A stretch of DNA of 64,000 bases from Desulfarculaceae bacterium (GTDB lineage: Bacteria > Desulfobacterota > Desulfarculia > Desulfarculales > Desulfarculaceae): contig JAHLKT010000004.1 of NCBI GenBank assembly GCA_020444545.1, forward strand, positions 558,001 through 622,000. Reading direction: 5' to 3'. The translations under genes were made by a program, and so were the position numbers. Below are positions 52,115 through 60,340 of the stretch, piece after piece. Numbering within the stretch: position 1 is the first letter of the stretch; every line of letters starts with the position of its first letter. Below the pieces are notes generated by a model. It made no database searches. It had not been told where the DNA came from and was given only the letters and a program-made list of their open reading frames with translations.

Positions 52115-52264
52115 TCAGGAGTAAGCCGAAAAAACGGAGTCCGGGTCTGTGGGGCGGCGCATGTCGCAGCCGCAGGCCGGGCAGCGCACCACCCGGTCGT
52201 CAATCCCGGTCACCCTAGTCTCCTGGCGGGTGCAATTGGGGCATTGATAAGTATATATCGGCAC
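52115..52264 (-). CDS. 49-residue zinc-ribbon protein
   Basis: GTG start at 52264 with GAGG five bases upstream, stop TGA at 52115. The protein reads MPIYTYQCPNCTRQE...VVRCPACGCDM: two CxxC knuckles (Cys8/Cys11 and Cys28/Cys31, plus Cys33), as in FmdB-type zinc ribbons. It is the first gene behind the feo promoter, about 100 bases before feoA. A regulatory or metal-sensing role is possible but not shown. Confidence 0.72.
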   Translation of the reverse strand: MPIYTYQCPNCTRQETRVTGIDDRVVRCPACGCDMRRPTDPDSVFSAYS

Positions 52265-52384
52265 TTATGCCTCACATTGTTTAGGCGCCGGCAGAGTCGC
52301 TTCGCCTCCGGCCGGGCCGGATAGCGTGGGCATGCGCCGTGCAGGATGGTTTCGGTGCGCCTCGCTGTGTTTGCAAATCATGAT

Positions 52385-52418
52385 TTAGTTAGTTACTACT
52401 AAGTTTATAAGTTGTCAA
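52385..52418 (-). promoter_or_regulatory. feo promoter with DtxR-like operator
   Basis: On the minus strand TTGACA (52413-52418) is followed after 17 bases by TAACTA (52390-52395). The -10 is weak but overlapped by TTAGTTAG-TT-ACTACTAA (52385-52402), which resembles the interrupted TTAGGTTAG/CTAACCTAA operator of DtxR/IdeR proteins. The same arrangement occurs before the DUF2325 gene. Confidence 0.55.
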
Positions 52419-52449
52419 GTACTACGGGGCGCTTTTTCGCCTTTCCGGC

Positions 52450-53652
52450 TCAGGCGCTTAGGGCCCGGTCCTGGCTTAGTTGGATTAAATGCGATTCCAG
52501 GGCTGTGGGACTGGTGCAGTTGAGCGGGCAGAAGGGTTTTTCGCAGAGCTTGCACTGCTTCTTGACCACATTCATAGCGGCGTGGGAGTTGATGGGGGTA
52601 AGGAACACGACCAGGTCGGACTTGTTCACGATCTGGCGCAGACGCCGAGCCCCGGAGCGCACCTTGCCGGTGTGGCACAGACAGCTCCCGCCCATCTGCT
52701 CGATTATCTCGGTGTAGTTCTTTTCCAGCCGGTCCAGGCCGCCGATCACCGCCACCGAGCGGCCCCGCAGGGGGCAGCGGCTACGGGCGGGACGCGCCCC
52801 GGCGCGGGCCTGGCCGCAGTCAGGACAGGCCTCGGGGCACGCCTCTGCCGAGCAACAGGCCTCTGCCCCGGCCTGGGCGGCGCGCGCTTCTTCCTCGGCC
52901 TGGAGGGCCAGGGCGCGCCACACAGCCAGGTCGTTGCGCAGTTGTTCTATCTCCGCGCGGGCCTGCTCCAGCTCGCGGCCCAATTCCTTGGCCCGCTTCT
53001 TGTGGGGCGAGGGCGCGGCGGCCTGGGGTACGGCGGGTTCACTGCGAACCTGCGGGGTTTTCAAACGCAGGGCCAGATCGCGGTTCTCGGCCTTCAATTC
53101 TTCCAGGCTTTGGCGCAGGGCTCGATTCTGGGCGCAGTAGGTCTCGGCCCGTCCCTTTTCACGCTCCACCAGGGACTCGCCTTGCAGGCGCTTCATGCCC
53201 CGCGCGGCAACGAGGTGGGCCAGGCGGCGGCCGGCCTCGCGGCGCTCCCTGCCCTCACCCTGGTAACAGGCCCAGAGCAGGGGGATGGGCCAGGCGGTGT
53301 CCCGGGCCTGAGCCAGGATCTCGCCACCGCTCAGGGAGGCGGTTTTATGCAGGGTGGCCCGGAAGCGGGCGCTCAGCTCCTTGCTCACCGCTGCTTGCGC
53401 CTGCGGGTTGGTGTGACAGGCCTCGTGCAGGGCGTGCAGCAGGGCCTCGCCGCGCCCCTGCTGGGCCTCCTCCGGCAATCCCGCGCGTTTCAGATGTTTT
53501 TTCAGGGCCTTCTTGTCAAAAGCCGCCCCCAGGAGCAAGGTCACCACCAAGCAGTCCTGGTGCCATTCCAGAGACGCGGCGCCCCCGGACTCTTGGGTTA
53601 AAGCCAACGGCTCTTCAAGGGCGGGCCGGGGTGGGCTAATCATGGGTGCCAA
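52450..53652 (-). CDS. DUF2325 protein with long helical front
   Basis: 400 residues from a TTG at 53652, eight bases after an AAGGAG site; an ATG at 53643 is the alternative. The front is helical and basic, with a coiled coil (about 160-270). A Cys cluster follows (ACCSAEACPEACPDCG) and then the DUF2325 domain about 298-385: VAVIGGLDRLEKNYTEIIEQMGG, SDLVVFLTPINSHAAMNVVKKQCK, CEKPFCPLNC. The biochemical role of DUF2325 is unknown; the Cys clusters suggest metal binding. It shares a promoter motif with feo. Confidence 0.85.
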   Translation of the reverse strand: MAPMISPPRPALEEPLALTQESGGAASLEWHQDCLVVTLLLGAAFDKKALKKHLKRAGLPEEAQQGRGEALLHALHEACHTNPQAQAAVSKELSARFRATLHKTASLSGGEILAQARDTAWPIPLLWACYQGEGRERREAGRRLAHLVAARGMKRLQGESLVEREKGRAETYCAQNRALRQSLEELKAENRDLALRLKTPQVRSEPAVPQAAAPSPHKKRAKELGRELEQARAEIEQLRNDLAVWRALALQAEEEARAAQAGAEACCSAEACPEACPDCGQARAGARPARSRCPLRGRSVAVIGGLDRLEKNYTEIIEQMGGSCLCHTGKVRSGARRLRQIVNKSDLVVFLTPINSHAAMNVVKKQCKLCEKPFCPLNCTSPTALESHLIQLSQDRALSA

Positions 53653-53687
53653 AACAAAAGCTCCTTTATGGTCTGGTTTATTTAATT

Positions 53688-53716
53688 AGGTACAGTTAAT
53701 TTTATTTGAGGTCAAG
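53688..53716 (-). promoter_or_regulatory. Promoter/operator of the DUF2325 gene
   Basis: Minus strand TTGACC (53711-53716), 17 bases, TACCTA (53688-53693). Aligned without gaps to the feo promoter, about 26 of 37 bases agree, including ATAAA-x-TTA in the spacer and CTAA-x-TAAAT across and after the -10. AATTAGGTACAGTTAATT in this stretch is an imperfect palindrome. Confidence 0.5.
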
Positions 53717-53725
53717 TTTTTTGTG

Positions 53726-53753
53726 TTGGGGAACCGAGCGGTGTACATATAAA
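53726..53753 (+). promoter_or_regulatory. Promoter of the DtxR-family regulator
   Basis: TTGGGG (53726-53731), a 16-base spacer and TATAAA (53748-53753), with the ATG 18 bases after the -10. It implies a very short leader and excludes the in-frame start at 53706. Confidence 0.5.
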
Positions 53754-53771
53754 TGGAACAGGGAGGGTGTT

Positions 53772-54269
53772 ATGAGCCAGGCCACGTCCCGGCGGTTGAA
53801 GGGCAAGCGGCTCACCGCACAGTCGGAAGACTATCTGGAGGCCATCGCCGAGCTGCAAAAGGAAAACCAGGTAGCCCGGACCAAGGACATCGCCGAGCGC
53901 CTGGGGGTGACTCCGGGCACCGTGACCTCGGCTTTAAAAAGCCTGGGCGACAAGGGCCTGGTCAACTACCAGCCCTACAGCCCCATCAGCCTCACCGCCT
54001 CGGGCGAGCGCCTGGCCGGGGAGATCATCCGCCGCCACGACACGCTCACCCGCTTCTTGGGCGAGGTGCTGGGCGTGCCTCCCAGCCAGGCCGAGGACAA
54101 CGCCTGCCGGGCCGAGCACGTCCTGGGCCGCGAGGTCATCGAGCGCATGGCCTGCTTCCTGGAGTTTTTGGACAGCTTCCCGCGCTCCAACCAGGCCTGG
54201 CGCGACGAATACGCCCGCTTCTGCGAAAGCACCGGCCAGGAGTGCCGGGCCCTGGAGGAGCCGGCCTGA
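53772..54269 (+). CDS. DtxR/MntR-family metal-dependent regulator
   Basis: 165 residues from the ATG at 53772 (GGGAGGG ribosome site). Winged helix about 15-75 (LTAQSEDYLEAIAELQKENQVARTKDIAERLGVTPGTV) and metal-binding/dimer domain about 85-150 (HDTLTRFLGEVLGVP, AEDNACRAEHVLG), which carries the conserved Cys/Glu/His ligand pattern. No SH3-like third domain, as in MntR. It likely senses Fe(II) or Mn(II) and controls the adjacent feo genes. Confidence 0.92.
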   Translation: MSQATSRRLKGKRLTAQSEDYLEAIAELQKENQVARTKDIAERLGVTPGTVTSALKSLGDKGLVNYQPYSPISLTASGERLAGEIIRRHDTLTRFLGEVLGVPPSQAEDNACRAEHVLGREVIERMACFLEFLDSFPRSNQAWRDEYARFCESTGQECRALEEPA

Positions 54270-54273
54270 TCGC

Positions 54274-55554
54274 CTAGCAGCAGCCCATGCCGCCGCCGCC
54301 CTGCCCCATCCCGGCCGCGCAGCAGGCCTTGCCCTTGCGCACCCGCATGGCCGACAGGTCGTCGCCCGCGTAGATGGCCTTGAGCGCCTCCTCGATGAAG
54401 CCGTTCACCTCCAGGGGCTCCACGCCGTAGCCGGAGAGCACCGCGCGCGGCGTCTCCCCTATTCCGCTGACCAAGACGTTGCGGCAGTCGTCCAGGGACT
54501 CGGCCAGGCGCTTCCAGCGCAGCTCGCCGTCGCCCGCCGGCGGGGCGGGCCGCGTCTCGATGAGCTCGAAGCCCTCCACCCCCGGCCCCCAGATCTGAAA
54601 CTCCATGGCCTGGCCCAGGTGCAGGTTGACCAAAAGCCCCTCGCGGCTGGCCACGGCCACGTGGGGCCGGGTCAGGTCCATGGGCTCGGGCAGCTTGCCG
54701 CAGGAGGAGAGGCAGCCGGCCATTTCCTTGCTCTTGTCCTGGCCCAACAGGCCCACCGCGTCGGCCCGGCAGCGGGTGCAATGGGTCATCTGACTCATGT
54801 GCCTGTCGCACACCTCCCGGAGCGACTGCATCAGGGGGCGGCTGGGTTCGCCCAGGCTCTCGAAGGGGGTGCCCGCGGTGGGGTACATGGGCATCAGGTT
54901 CATCAGGTCCGCGTTCAGCTCGGCCCCCCAGCGGGCCACCTCTTCCACGTGCTGGTCATTGACCCCGGGGATGACGATGGTGTTGAGCTTGACCACGATG
55001 CCCCGCTCCTTCAAGCCGGCCACCGCCTCGCTCTGGCGAGATAGCAGCAGCCGCGCCGCCTCCTCGCCGCGATAGGCCATCTTGCCGTCCTTGACATAGG
55101 CGTATATCCGGCTGCCGATGGCCGGGTCCACCGCGTTGATGGTGATGGTCATGTGAGTGACCCCCACCTGAGCCAGCTCGTCCAGATGCGCGGGCACGGC
55201 CAGGCCGTTGGAGGAGAGGCAATAGAGCATCTGGGGGAAGCGCTCCTTGACCAGGCGCATCGTCTCCAGGGTGCGGCCCGCGTTGGCCATGGGGTCGCCT
55301 GGCCCGGCGATGCCCGCCACGGAGATGCGCGGCTCGGCGGCCAGCACCTGCTCCAGATAGGCCAGGGCCTGGTGGGGAGCCAAAACCCCGCAGGTCACGC
55401 CCGGGCGCGACTCGTTGACGCAGGAGTACTTGCGGTCGCAGTAGTTGCACTTGATGTTGCAGGCCGGGGCCACGGGCAGATGCACTCGCCCGTGGGAGCC
55501 CTTGGCCGCGCGGTTGAAACAAGGATGCTTGGCGCTGATGTCGTGTGCGTCCAT
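54274..55554 (-). CDS. nifB: NifB, FeMo-cofactor core biosynthesis (radical SAM)
   Basis: 426 residues. The radical-SAM motif C-x3-C-x2-C is at Cys32, Cys36 and Cys39 (ACNIKCNYCDRKYSC), after the NifB signature HPCFN...HGRVHLPVAP. Further Cys at 12, 45 and 55 bind the substrate clusters. The last third (about 300-400) is the NifX-like cofactor-binding domain (VAVASREGLLVNLHLGQA). The extreme C-terminus is Cys/Gly-rich (ACCAAGMGQGGGGMGCC). It makes NifB-co for FeMo-co. Last nif gene in the run. Confidence 0.96.
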   Translation of the reverse strand: MDAHDISAKHPCFNRAAKGSHGRVHLPVAPACNIKCNYCDRKYSCVNESRPGVTCGVLAPHQALAYLEQVLAAEPRISVAGIAGPGDPMANAGRTLETMRLVKERFPQMLYCLSSNGLAVPAHLDELAQVGVTHMTITINAVDPAIGSRIYAYVKDGKMAYRGEEAARLLLSRQSEAVAGLKERGIVVKLNTIVIPGVNDQHVEEVARWGAELNADLMNLMPMYPTAGTPFESLGEPSRPLMQSLREVCDRHMSQMTHCTRCRADAVGLLGQDKSKEMAGCLSSCGKLPEPMDLTRPHVAVASREGLLVNLHLGQAMEFQIWGPGVEGFELIETRPAPPAGDGELRWKRLAESLDDCRNVLVSGIGETPRAVLSGYGVEPLEVNGFIEEALKAIYAGDDLSAMRVRKGKACCAAGMGQGGGGMGCC

Positions 55555-55563
55555 GATGTCTCC

Positions 55564-56940
55564 CTATAGGTATCCGTAGCCCACGTCGGAGTCGGCCTGC
55601 TTCTGGGCCAAGACGGCGTTCACCAGGCGGTCGTAGAGCTGCTGCGCGCCGCGATAGCCCAGGTGCAGGATGCGGGAGCCGCCGATGCGGTCGTGGATGG
55701 GCATGCCCACCCGCACCAGGGGCGCGCCCTGCTCACGGGCCATGCGGTAGCCCTTGGAGTGGCCCACGAACAGGTCCGGCTTGAGCTCGCGGCTGATCTC
55801 GGCGATGCGGTAGAAGTCGATGCCCGCCTCCACCCGCGGCGTCTCGCGGGTCAGGCCGTCGCAGAATTCATGCACCTTCTCGCCGAAGTTGAGAGCCCGG
55901 CCGCCCGAGGCGCAGAGCACCGGCGTAATCCCGATCTCGGCCAAGAAGGCGCTGAGCCCGATGACCAGATCCTGCTCGCCGTAGACCACCGCCCGCTTGC
56001 CCGAGAGGTACTTGTGCCCGTCCACCATGGCGTCCAGCAGGCGACCGCGTTCCTCAACGTGCTTGTCAGGGATGGGCCGCCCACTTATCTCCTCCAGCAC
56101 GGCGAAGAGCTCGTCGCTGGCCCGCAGGCCGAGAGGCAGGCCCGGGCTGTGCAGGGGCACCCCGCAACGCTCGGCCAGGTCGCGGCCCGCGTCCTGGGAG
56201 GCCGGGGTCCAGCCCAAGGCCAGGCTGGCCCGCGCCCCGCCCATGGCCTTGATCGCCGCCAGAGGGGTGCCACCCTCGGGCAGAATCTCGTAGGCCTCGC
56301 TGGCCGGGGCATCCAGGGGCCGGGAGTAGTCGGGCAGCAGGGTGGCCTCCAGGCCGAAGTCCCCGGCCACCTCCAGCAGATGGCGGATGTCCGCCGGGCT
56401 GATCAGGCCGGGCAGCAGGTTGATGCCCTCGTGGCGCGGGCCGGGCTCGGCCAGCTGGGCCACGGTGGCGGCCACCGCCGCGTAGAAGCCCTCCATGTGG
56501 GTGGCCGCATAGGACGGCGTGGCCGCGTGGATCAGGGCGGGCATCTCGGTGCAAGAGCCCTCCAGCACCGCCTCGGCCAGGAACTCCCTCACGATGGCCG
56601 GCACGTTGTCGCCGATGGTCTCGGTGAGACAGGTGGTGGCGATGCCCACCGCCTTGGCCTGGTATTTGTTGATCACGTTGACCAGGCCCGCCTTCAGGTT
56701 GGGCCCGCCGCCGAACACCGCCTCGCCCTCGCCCAGGGCGCTGGAGGCGATGTCCACCGGCTCGCGGTAGTGGCTGATCAAATAGCGCCGCATGTAGGTG
56801 GCGCAGCCCTGGGAGCCATGCAGGAAGGGCACGCAGCCCTCGATGCCCTTGAAGGCGATGCAGGCGCCTAGGGGCATGCAGGCCTTGCAGGCGTTGGTGC
56901 TGGAAACGTAGTCGTGCTTCTTGGCCAGGTTGTTTTTCAT
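55564..56940 (-). CDS. nifN: NifN, FeMo-co assembly scaffold
   Basis: 458 residues from the ATG at 56940, overlapping the nifE stop by one base (TGATG); a start 16 codons earlier would lie in nifE. NACKACMPLGACIAFKGIEGCVPFLHGSQGC is the NifK/NifN-type cluster-binding front. NifEN holds the FeMo-co precursor. Confidence 0.95.
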   Translation of the reverse strand: MKNNLAKKHDYVSSTNACKACMPLGACIAFKGIEGCVPFLHGSQGCATYMRRYLISHYREPVDIASSALGEGEAVFGGGPNLKAGLVNVINKYQAKAVGIATTCLTETIGDNVPAIVREFLAEAVLEGSCTEMPALIHAATPSYAATHMEGFYAAVAATVAQLAEPGPRHEGINLLPGLISPADIRHLLEVAGDFGLEATLLPDYSRPLDAPASEAYEILPEGGTPLAAIKAMGGARASLALGWTPASQDAGRDLAERCGVPLHSPGLPLGLRASDELFAVLEEISGRPIPDKHVEERGRLLDAMVDGHKYLSGKRAVVYGEQDLVIGLSAFLAEIGITPVLCASGGRALNFGEKVHEFCDGLTRETPRVEAGIDFYRIAEISRELKPDLFVGHSKGYRMAREQGAPLVRVGMPIHDRIGGSRILHLGYRGAQQLYDRLVNAVLAQKQADSDVGYGYL

Positions 56941-58304
56941 CACACCGCCTCCAGCCGCCGCCGCGCCCGGCGCGGGGTGAAGCGCCACACCGGGCTCAGG
57001 GCCGTGGCCGCCACCTCCTCGGCAAAGTTGAGCATGCCCACGAAGCCCTCCAGGGCCAGCTTGCGCTCATGGTTGTGATCCACGAAACCGATGCCCAGCT
57101 TGTGGGCGATGGGCCGCTCCTTCACGCCGCCCACAAAAACGTCCACGTCCTTTTCGATCAGGTAGGTCATCAGCTCCAGGGGGTTGGCGTCGTCCACGAT
57201 CACCGTGCCCGGCTCGCAGATGGAAGCCAGTTCCTGGTAGTCCTCCTCGGTGCCGGTCTGGGAGCCGGCCAGCACCACCTTCATGCCCAGCAGGCGGAAG
57301 GACTTGATCAGGCTGAAGGCCTTGAAGGCCCCGCCCACGTACAGGGCAGCCCGCTTGCCCTCCAGGCTCTCGCGCAATTCCATGAGCCGGGGATAGATGC
57401 GGCCCAGCTCCTCGCGCACCAGCTCCTTGGCCTTTTCCATGGCCTCGTCGGAGCCAAAGAACTCAGCCACGTCGTAGAGCGCCTGGGCCATGTCCTCCAC
57501 GCCCAGATAGCTCACCCGCTTGAAGGGGATGCCGTAGGTCTCCTGCATCATCTTGGCCAGCTCCATGGTGGAGCCGGAGCACTGCACCAGGTTGAGCGCC
57601 GCGCCGTGGGCCCGCTGCATCTGGGCCACCCGGCCGTCGCCGGTCACGTTGGCAACCACGCTCACCCCCATGCGCTCCAGGTACTCTCGAATGATCCATA
57701 TCTCGCCGGCCAGGTTGAAGTCGCCCAGCAGGTTCACCGCCATGGGCGGGATATCGCTGATGTCGCCGCTGCCCACCAGACGAAACAGGGCGTTGCAGGC
57801 CGCGTAGTAGCCGGCCCGCTTGTTGCCCTTGAAGCCCTCGCTCATCACCGGAATCACCGGGATGCCGTGGCGCTCTTCGGCCTTCCTGCACACCGCGTTG
57901 ATGTCGTCGCCGATGAGCCCCACCATGCAGGTGGAGTAGACGAACGCCGCCTGGGGCTGGTGCAGGGGGATCAGCTCGTCCAGGGCGCGGGTCAGCTTCC
58001 CTTCGCCCCCAAAGATCACGTCGGTCTCGCCCAGGTCGGTGCTGAAGGAGTAGCGGTGCAGCTCCGGGCCCGAGGACAGGGCGCCCCGGATATCCCAGGT
58101 GTAGGAAGCGCAGCCGATGGGACCGTGGATCAGGTGCAGGGCGTCGGCGATGGGATAGAGCACCACCCGCGAACCGCAGAACACGCAGGCCCGCTGGCTG
58201 ACCGCCCCGGCCAGGCTCTGCTTGTCGCAGCTGATGCGGAAGGGCTTGTCCCCGCCGGTTTCATGAATCTGATCCTCGCGCTCGGCGAATATCACCTGGG
58301 ACAT
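56940..58304 (-). CDS. nifE: NifE, FeMo-co assembly scaffold
   Basis: 454 residues. Fe-S ligating segments RACVFCGSRVVLYP and HGPIGCASYTWDIRGA, then VYSTCMVGLIGDDI. Together with NifN it forms the NifEN heterotetramer that matures NifB-co. Length is normal. A GGAGC ribosome site precedes the ATG. Confidence 0.95.
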   Translation of the reverse strand: MSQVIFAEREDQIHETGGDKPFRISCDKQSLAGAVSQRACVFCGSRVVLYPIADALHLIHGPIGCASYTWDIRGALSSGPELHRYSFSTDLGETDVIFGGEGKLTRALDELIPLHQPQAAFVYSTCMVGLIGDDINAVCRKAEERHGIPVIPVMSEGFKGNKRAGYYAACNALFRLVGSGDISDIPPMAVNLLGDFNLAGEIWIIREYLERMGVSVVANVTGDGRVAQMQRAHGAALNLVQCSGSTMELAKMMQETYGIPFKRVSYLGVEDMAQALYDVAEFFGSDEAMEKAKELVREELGRIYPRLMELRESLEGKRAALYVGGAFKAFSLIKSFRLLGMKVVLAGSQTGTEEDYQELASICEPGTVIVDDANPLELMTYLIEKDVDVFVGGVKERPIAHKLGIGFVDHNHERKLALEGFVGMLNFAEEVAATALSPVWRFTPRRARRRLEAV

Positions 58305-58313
58305 GGCTGCTCC

Positions 58314-58769
58314 TTAGGCCCGCTTACGCAGGCAGATCATCCGGGTGTTTTCCCAGCCCAGACCACGGTGAAACTTGAGCCCGGCCTGGTTCTCCCGGTC
58401 GGCCAAAAGCTGCATCCGCGTGGCCCCGCGCTCAGCGGCCCAGGCGGCGATGGCTTCCATGAGCCCCCGCCCCACCCCCCGGCCCCGCCAGGCGGGCGCC
58501 ACCACCAGGTCCTCGGCCCACAAGGACCAGGCCCCCTCGGCGGTGGACACCACGAGCTGCCCGGCCACCATGCCCACCACTTCGCCATCGGCCTCGGCGG
58601 CCAGCAGCCGCGCGGTGGGCGAGGCCAGGAGCATCTCCAGGCCCCGCGTCTGGCGCGCCGCGTCCACGGCGAAGTCTGGCTCCACCGAGAACAGCACGCC
58701 CAGCAGATCGCTCAGGGCGAGCAGGTCCTCGGCGCGGGCCGGGCGTATGTTCACCGTGGGGTGGCTCAT
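58314..58769 (-). CDS. GNAT acetyltransferase in the nif run
   Basis: 151 residues. The GNAT core is clear: VNIRPARAEDLLALSDLLG, GEVVGMVAGQLVVST, DLVVAPAWRGRGVGRGLMEAIAAWA (acetyl-CoA loop, RGRGVG near 95-100) and GLKFHRGLGWENT. It lies 9 bases before nifE on the same strand. Acyl acceptor unknown. Confidence 0.88.
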   Translation of the reverse strand: MSHPTVNIRPARAEDLLALSDLLGVLFSVEPDFAVDAARQTRGLEMLLASPTARLLAAEADGEVVGMVAGQLVVSTAEGAWSLWAEDLVVAPAWRGRGVGRGLMEAIAAWAAERGATRMQLLADRENQAGLKFHRGLGWENTRMICLRKRA

Positions 58770-58785
58770 GGTGGGGCGTCTCTCC

Positions 58786-59088
58786 CTAGCCGATCAAATA
58801 TTCCTCGGGCGGTTCGCCGTCTTCCAGGCCGTCCAGGATGGCGTCGATGGCCGCCTCGCTGTCCACGCCCTTGAACCACCAGTTGTTGGGCTGCACCACC
58901 ATGGCCGGGCCCTGGTCGCACTGCTTGAGGCAGCCGGTGGCCACCACCTGGCAGTCCAGGCCACGGTCCAGGATCTCCTCTTCCAGGTACTGCAAAAAGC
59001 CGTCGGTCTTCTTGTGGCAGATGCCCTGGGGATCGCCCTTGAGGCGGAAGCTCTGACAGACCAGAATCTGATTGGCCGGGATTCCCAT
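58786..59088 (-). CDS. Thioredoxin-like [2Fe-2S] ferredoxin
   Basis: 100 residues. Cys11, Cys24, Cys53 and Cys57 give the C-x12-C...C-x3-C pattern of thioredoxin-fold [2Fe-2S] proteins (VATGCLKQCDQGPAMVV); Cys46 is extra. This matches the ferredoxin often found in nif clusters. It may pass electrons to nitrogenase assembly or protect it. GGAGC lies upstream of the ATG. Confidence 0.88.
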   Translation of the reverse strand: MGIPANQILVCQSFRLKGDPQGICHKKTDGFLQYLEEEILDRGLDCQVVATGCLKQCDQGPAMVVQPNNWWFKGVDSEAAIDAILDGLEDGEPPEEYLIG

Positions 59089-59135
59089 TTGGTTTGCTCC
59101 TTAATGCGAAGTCGTTCGCTCGTGTCGTGGGGGCC

Positions 59136-60299
59136 CTATTTCTTGCCGCCCTTTTTCTTGCCGCCGCCGAAGAGCACGTCCACCAGGCCTTCCACGTTGC
59201 CCTCCTGGATCAACACCGGCAGGCCCTTGTCGCCCAACAGCCTGCGCGGCGCTTGCCCGGCGGCCGCGGCCAAGACCGCGAAGCAGTCGCTGAGCACCAG
59301 GTAGACCTGTTGCCAGCGGGCATCGCCCTCGCCGGGCTCGGGCGCGGGCCGCGCCTCCCGGAGCACCACCGGCCCGTCCTGGGGACCGTAGATGAGGAAC
59401 TGCCCGGCCTGGCCCAAATGCAGGTCCACCTCGAAGCCGTCAGAGCTGCACACCGCCAAATAGGGCTTCTGCTGGCTGGGCTTTGGCAACACCACCTGGC
59501 TGGCGGCGGGCTCGTTGAAGTCCCACTCCAGGGCCTGGGCGCAGGAGGCCAGGTCGATGGCCTGGACGGGAAGGTGCTTGGAAGCCAGGGCGGCCAGGCG
59601 CTCCAGCTCGGCCGGGTCGGCCGGCTGGCAGGGCTGGGGGCAGTCCTCGCCCTTGGGCAGGAAGGGGAACAGCTTCATCTCCGCCACCCCTAACTCGGCC
59701 GCCCGCTGGGCGATCTCGCCCACCTGCTCCGCGTTGATCCAGGGATAGAGGGTGGTCTTCACCTGCACCGGCACCTCGGCCTCCACCAGGGCGGCGATGG
59801 CAAAGGGCTGTTCCTTGACCAGGGTCTTGGCCGCCTCGCTCAGCGGCAGGGTGCGCTTGCCCGGGCGTATCCAGGCGTAGATGCGCTCCACCACCGAGGG
59901 GTCCACCGCGTCCATGAGGATGGACACGTGGGCCAGGCCCAGCTTGGCCAGCTCGGGCGCGATCTCCGCCGCGCCCAGGCCCAGGGTGGTGAGGCACAGG
60001 CTGACCTCGGGGTAGCGCTCGCGCACCAGGGCCAGGGTCTTGAGGGTCAACTCCGGCGTTGCCAGGGGGTCGCCGGGGCCGTTGAGGTTGACCACCTTGA
60101 TGGCGTCGCCCTGGTCTTCCAAATACTCCAGCCAGTTGAGGGCCTGCTCCGGAGTCAGGGCCCGGGGCAGGGGCTGGTCCGGGGTGAAGCGCACCTTGGC
60201 CAGGGCCCGGGGGGCCACAGGCAGGTGGATGCGTCCCGAGGAGCGGCGGTGGTCGGCGCAAAAGTCCGGGGCCGAGTCGTGATCGATAATCTTAGCCAT
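59136..60299 (-). CDS. NifB-like protein without radical-SAM cysteines
   Basis: 387 residues. It aligns with NifB from the N-terminus without gaps in the key region: SSGRIHLPVAPRALAKVRFT against SHGRVHLPVAPACNIKCNYC, so residues 32, 36 and 39 are Ala, Val and Thr instead of Cys. The NifB barrel (VVNLNGPGDPLATPELTLKTL, ILMDAVDPSVVERIYAWI) and the NifX-like tail (LAVCSSDGFEVDLHLGQAGQFLIYGP) are kept. The protein cannot bind the SAM cluster in the usual way. Cys14 is retained. A scaffold, carrier or regulator role is inferred. It lies between nifK and the [2Fe-2S] ferredoxin gene. Confidence 0.88.
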   Translation of the reverse strand: MAKIIDHDSAPDFCADHRRSSGRIHLPVAPRALAKVRFTPDQPLPRALTPEQALNWLEYLEDQGDAIKVVNLNGPGDPLATPELTLKTLALVRERYPEVSLCLTTLGLGAAEIAPELAKLGLAHVSILMDAVDPSVVERIYAWIRPGKRTLPLSEAAKTLVKEQPFAIAALVEAEVPVQVKTTLYPWINAEQVGEIAQRAAELGVAEMKLFPFLPKGEDCPQPCQPADPAELERLAALASKHLPVQAIDLASCAQALEWDFNEPAASQVVLPKPSQQKPYLAVCSSDGFEVDLHLGQAGQFLIYGPQDGPVVLREARPAPEPGEGDARWQQVYLVLSDCFAVLAAAAGQAPRRLLGDKGLPVLIQEGNVEGLVDVLFGGGKKKGGKK

Positions 60300-60340
60300 C
60301 CTTCACCTGCCCTGTTCCGGCGGGGCCTTCCCCGCCTTGC

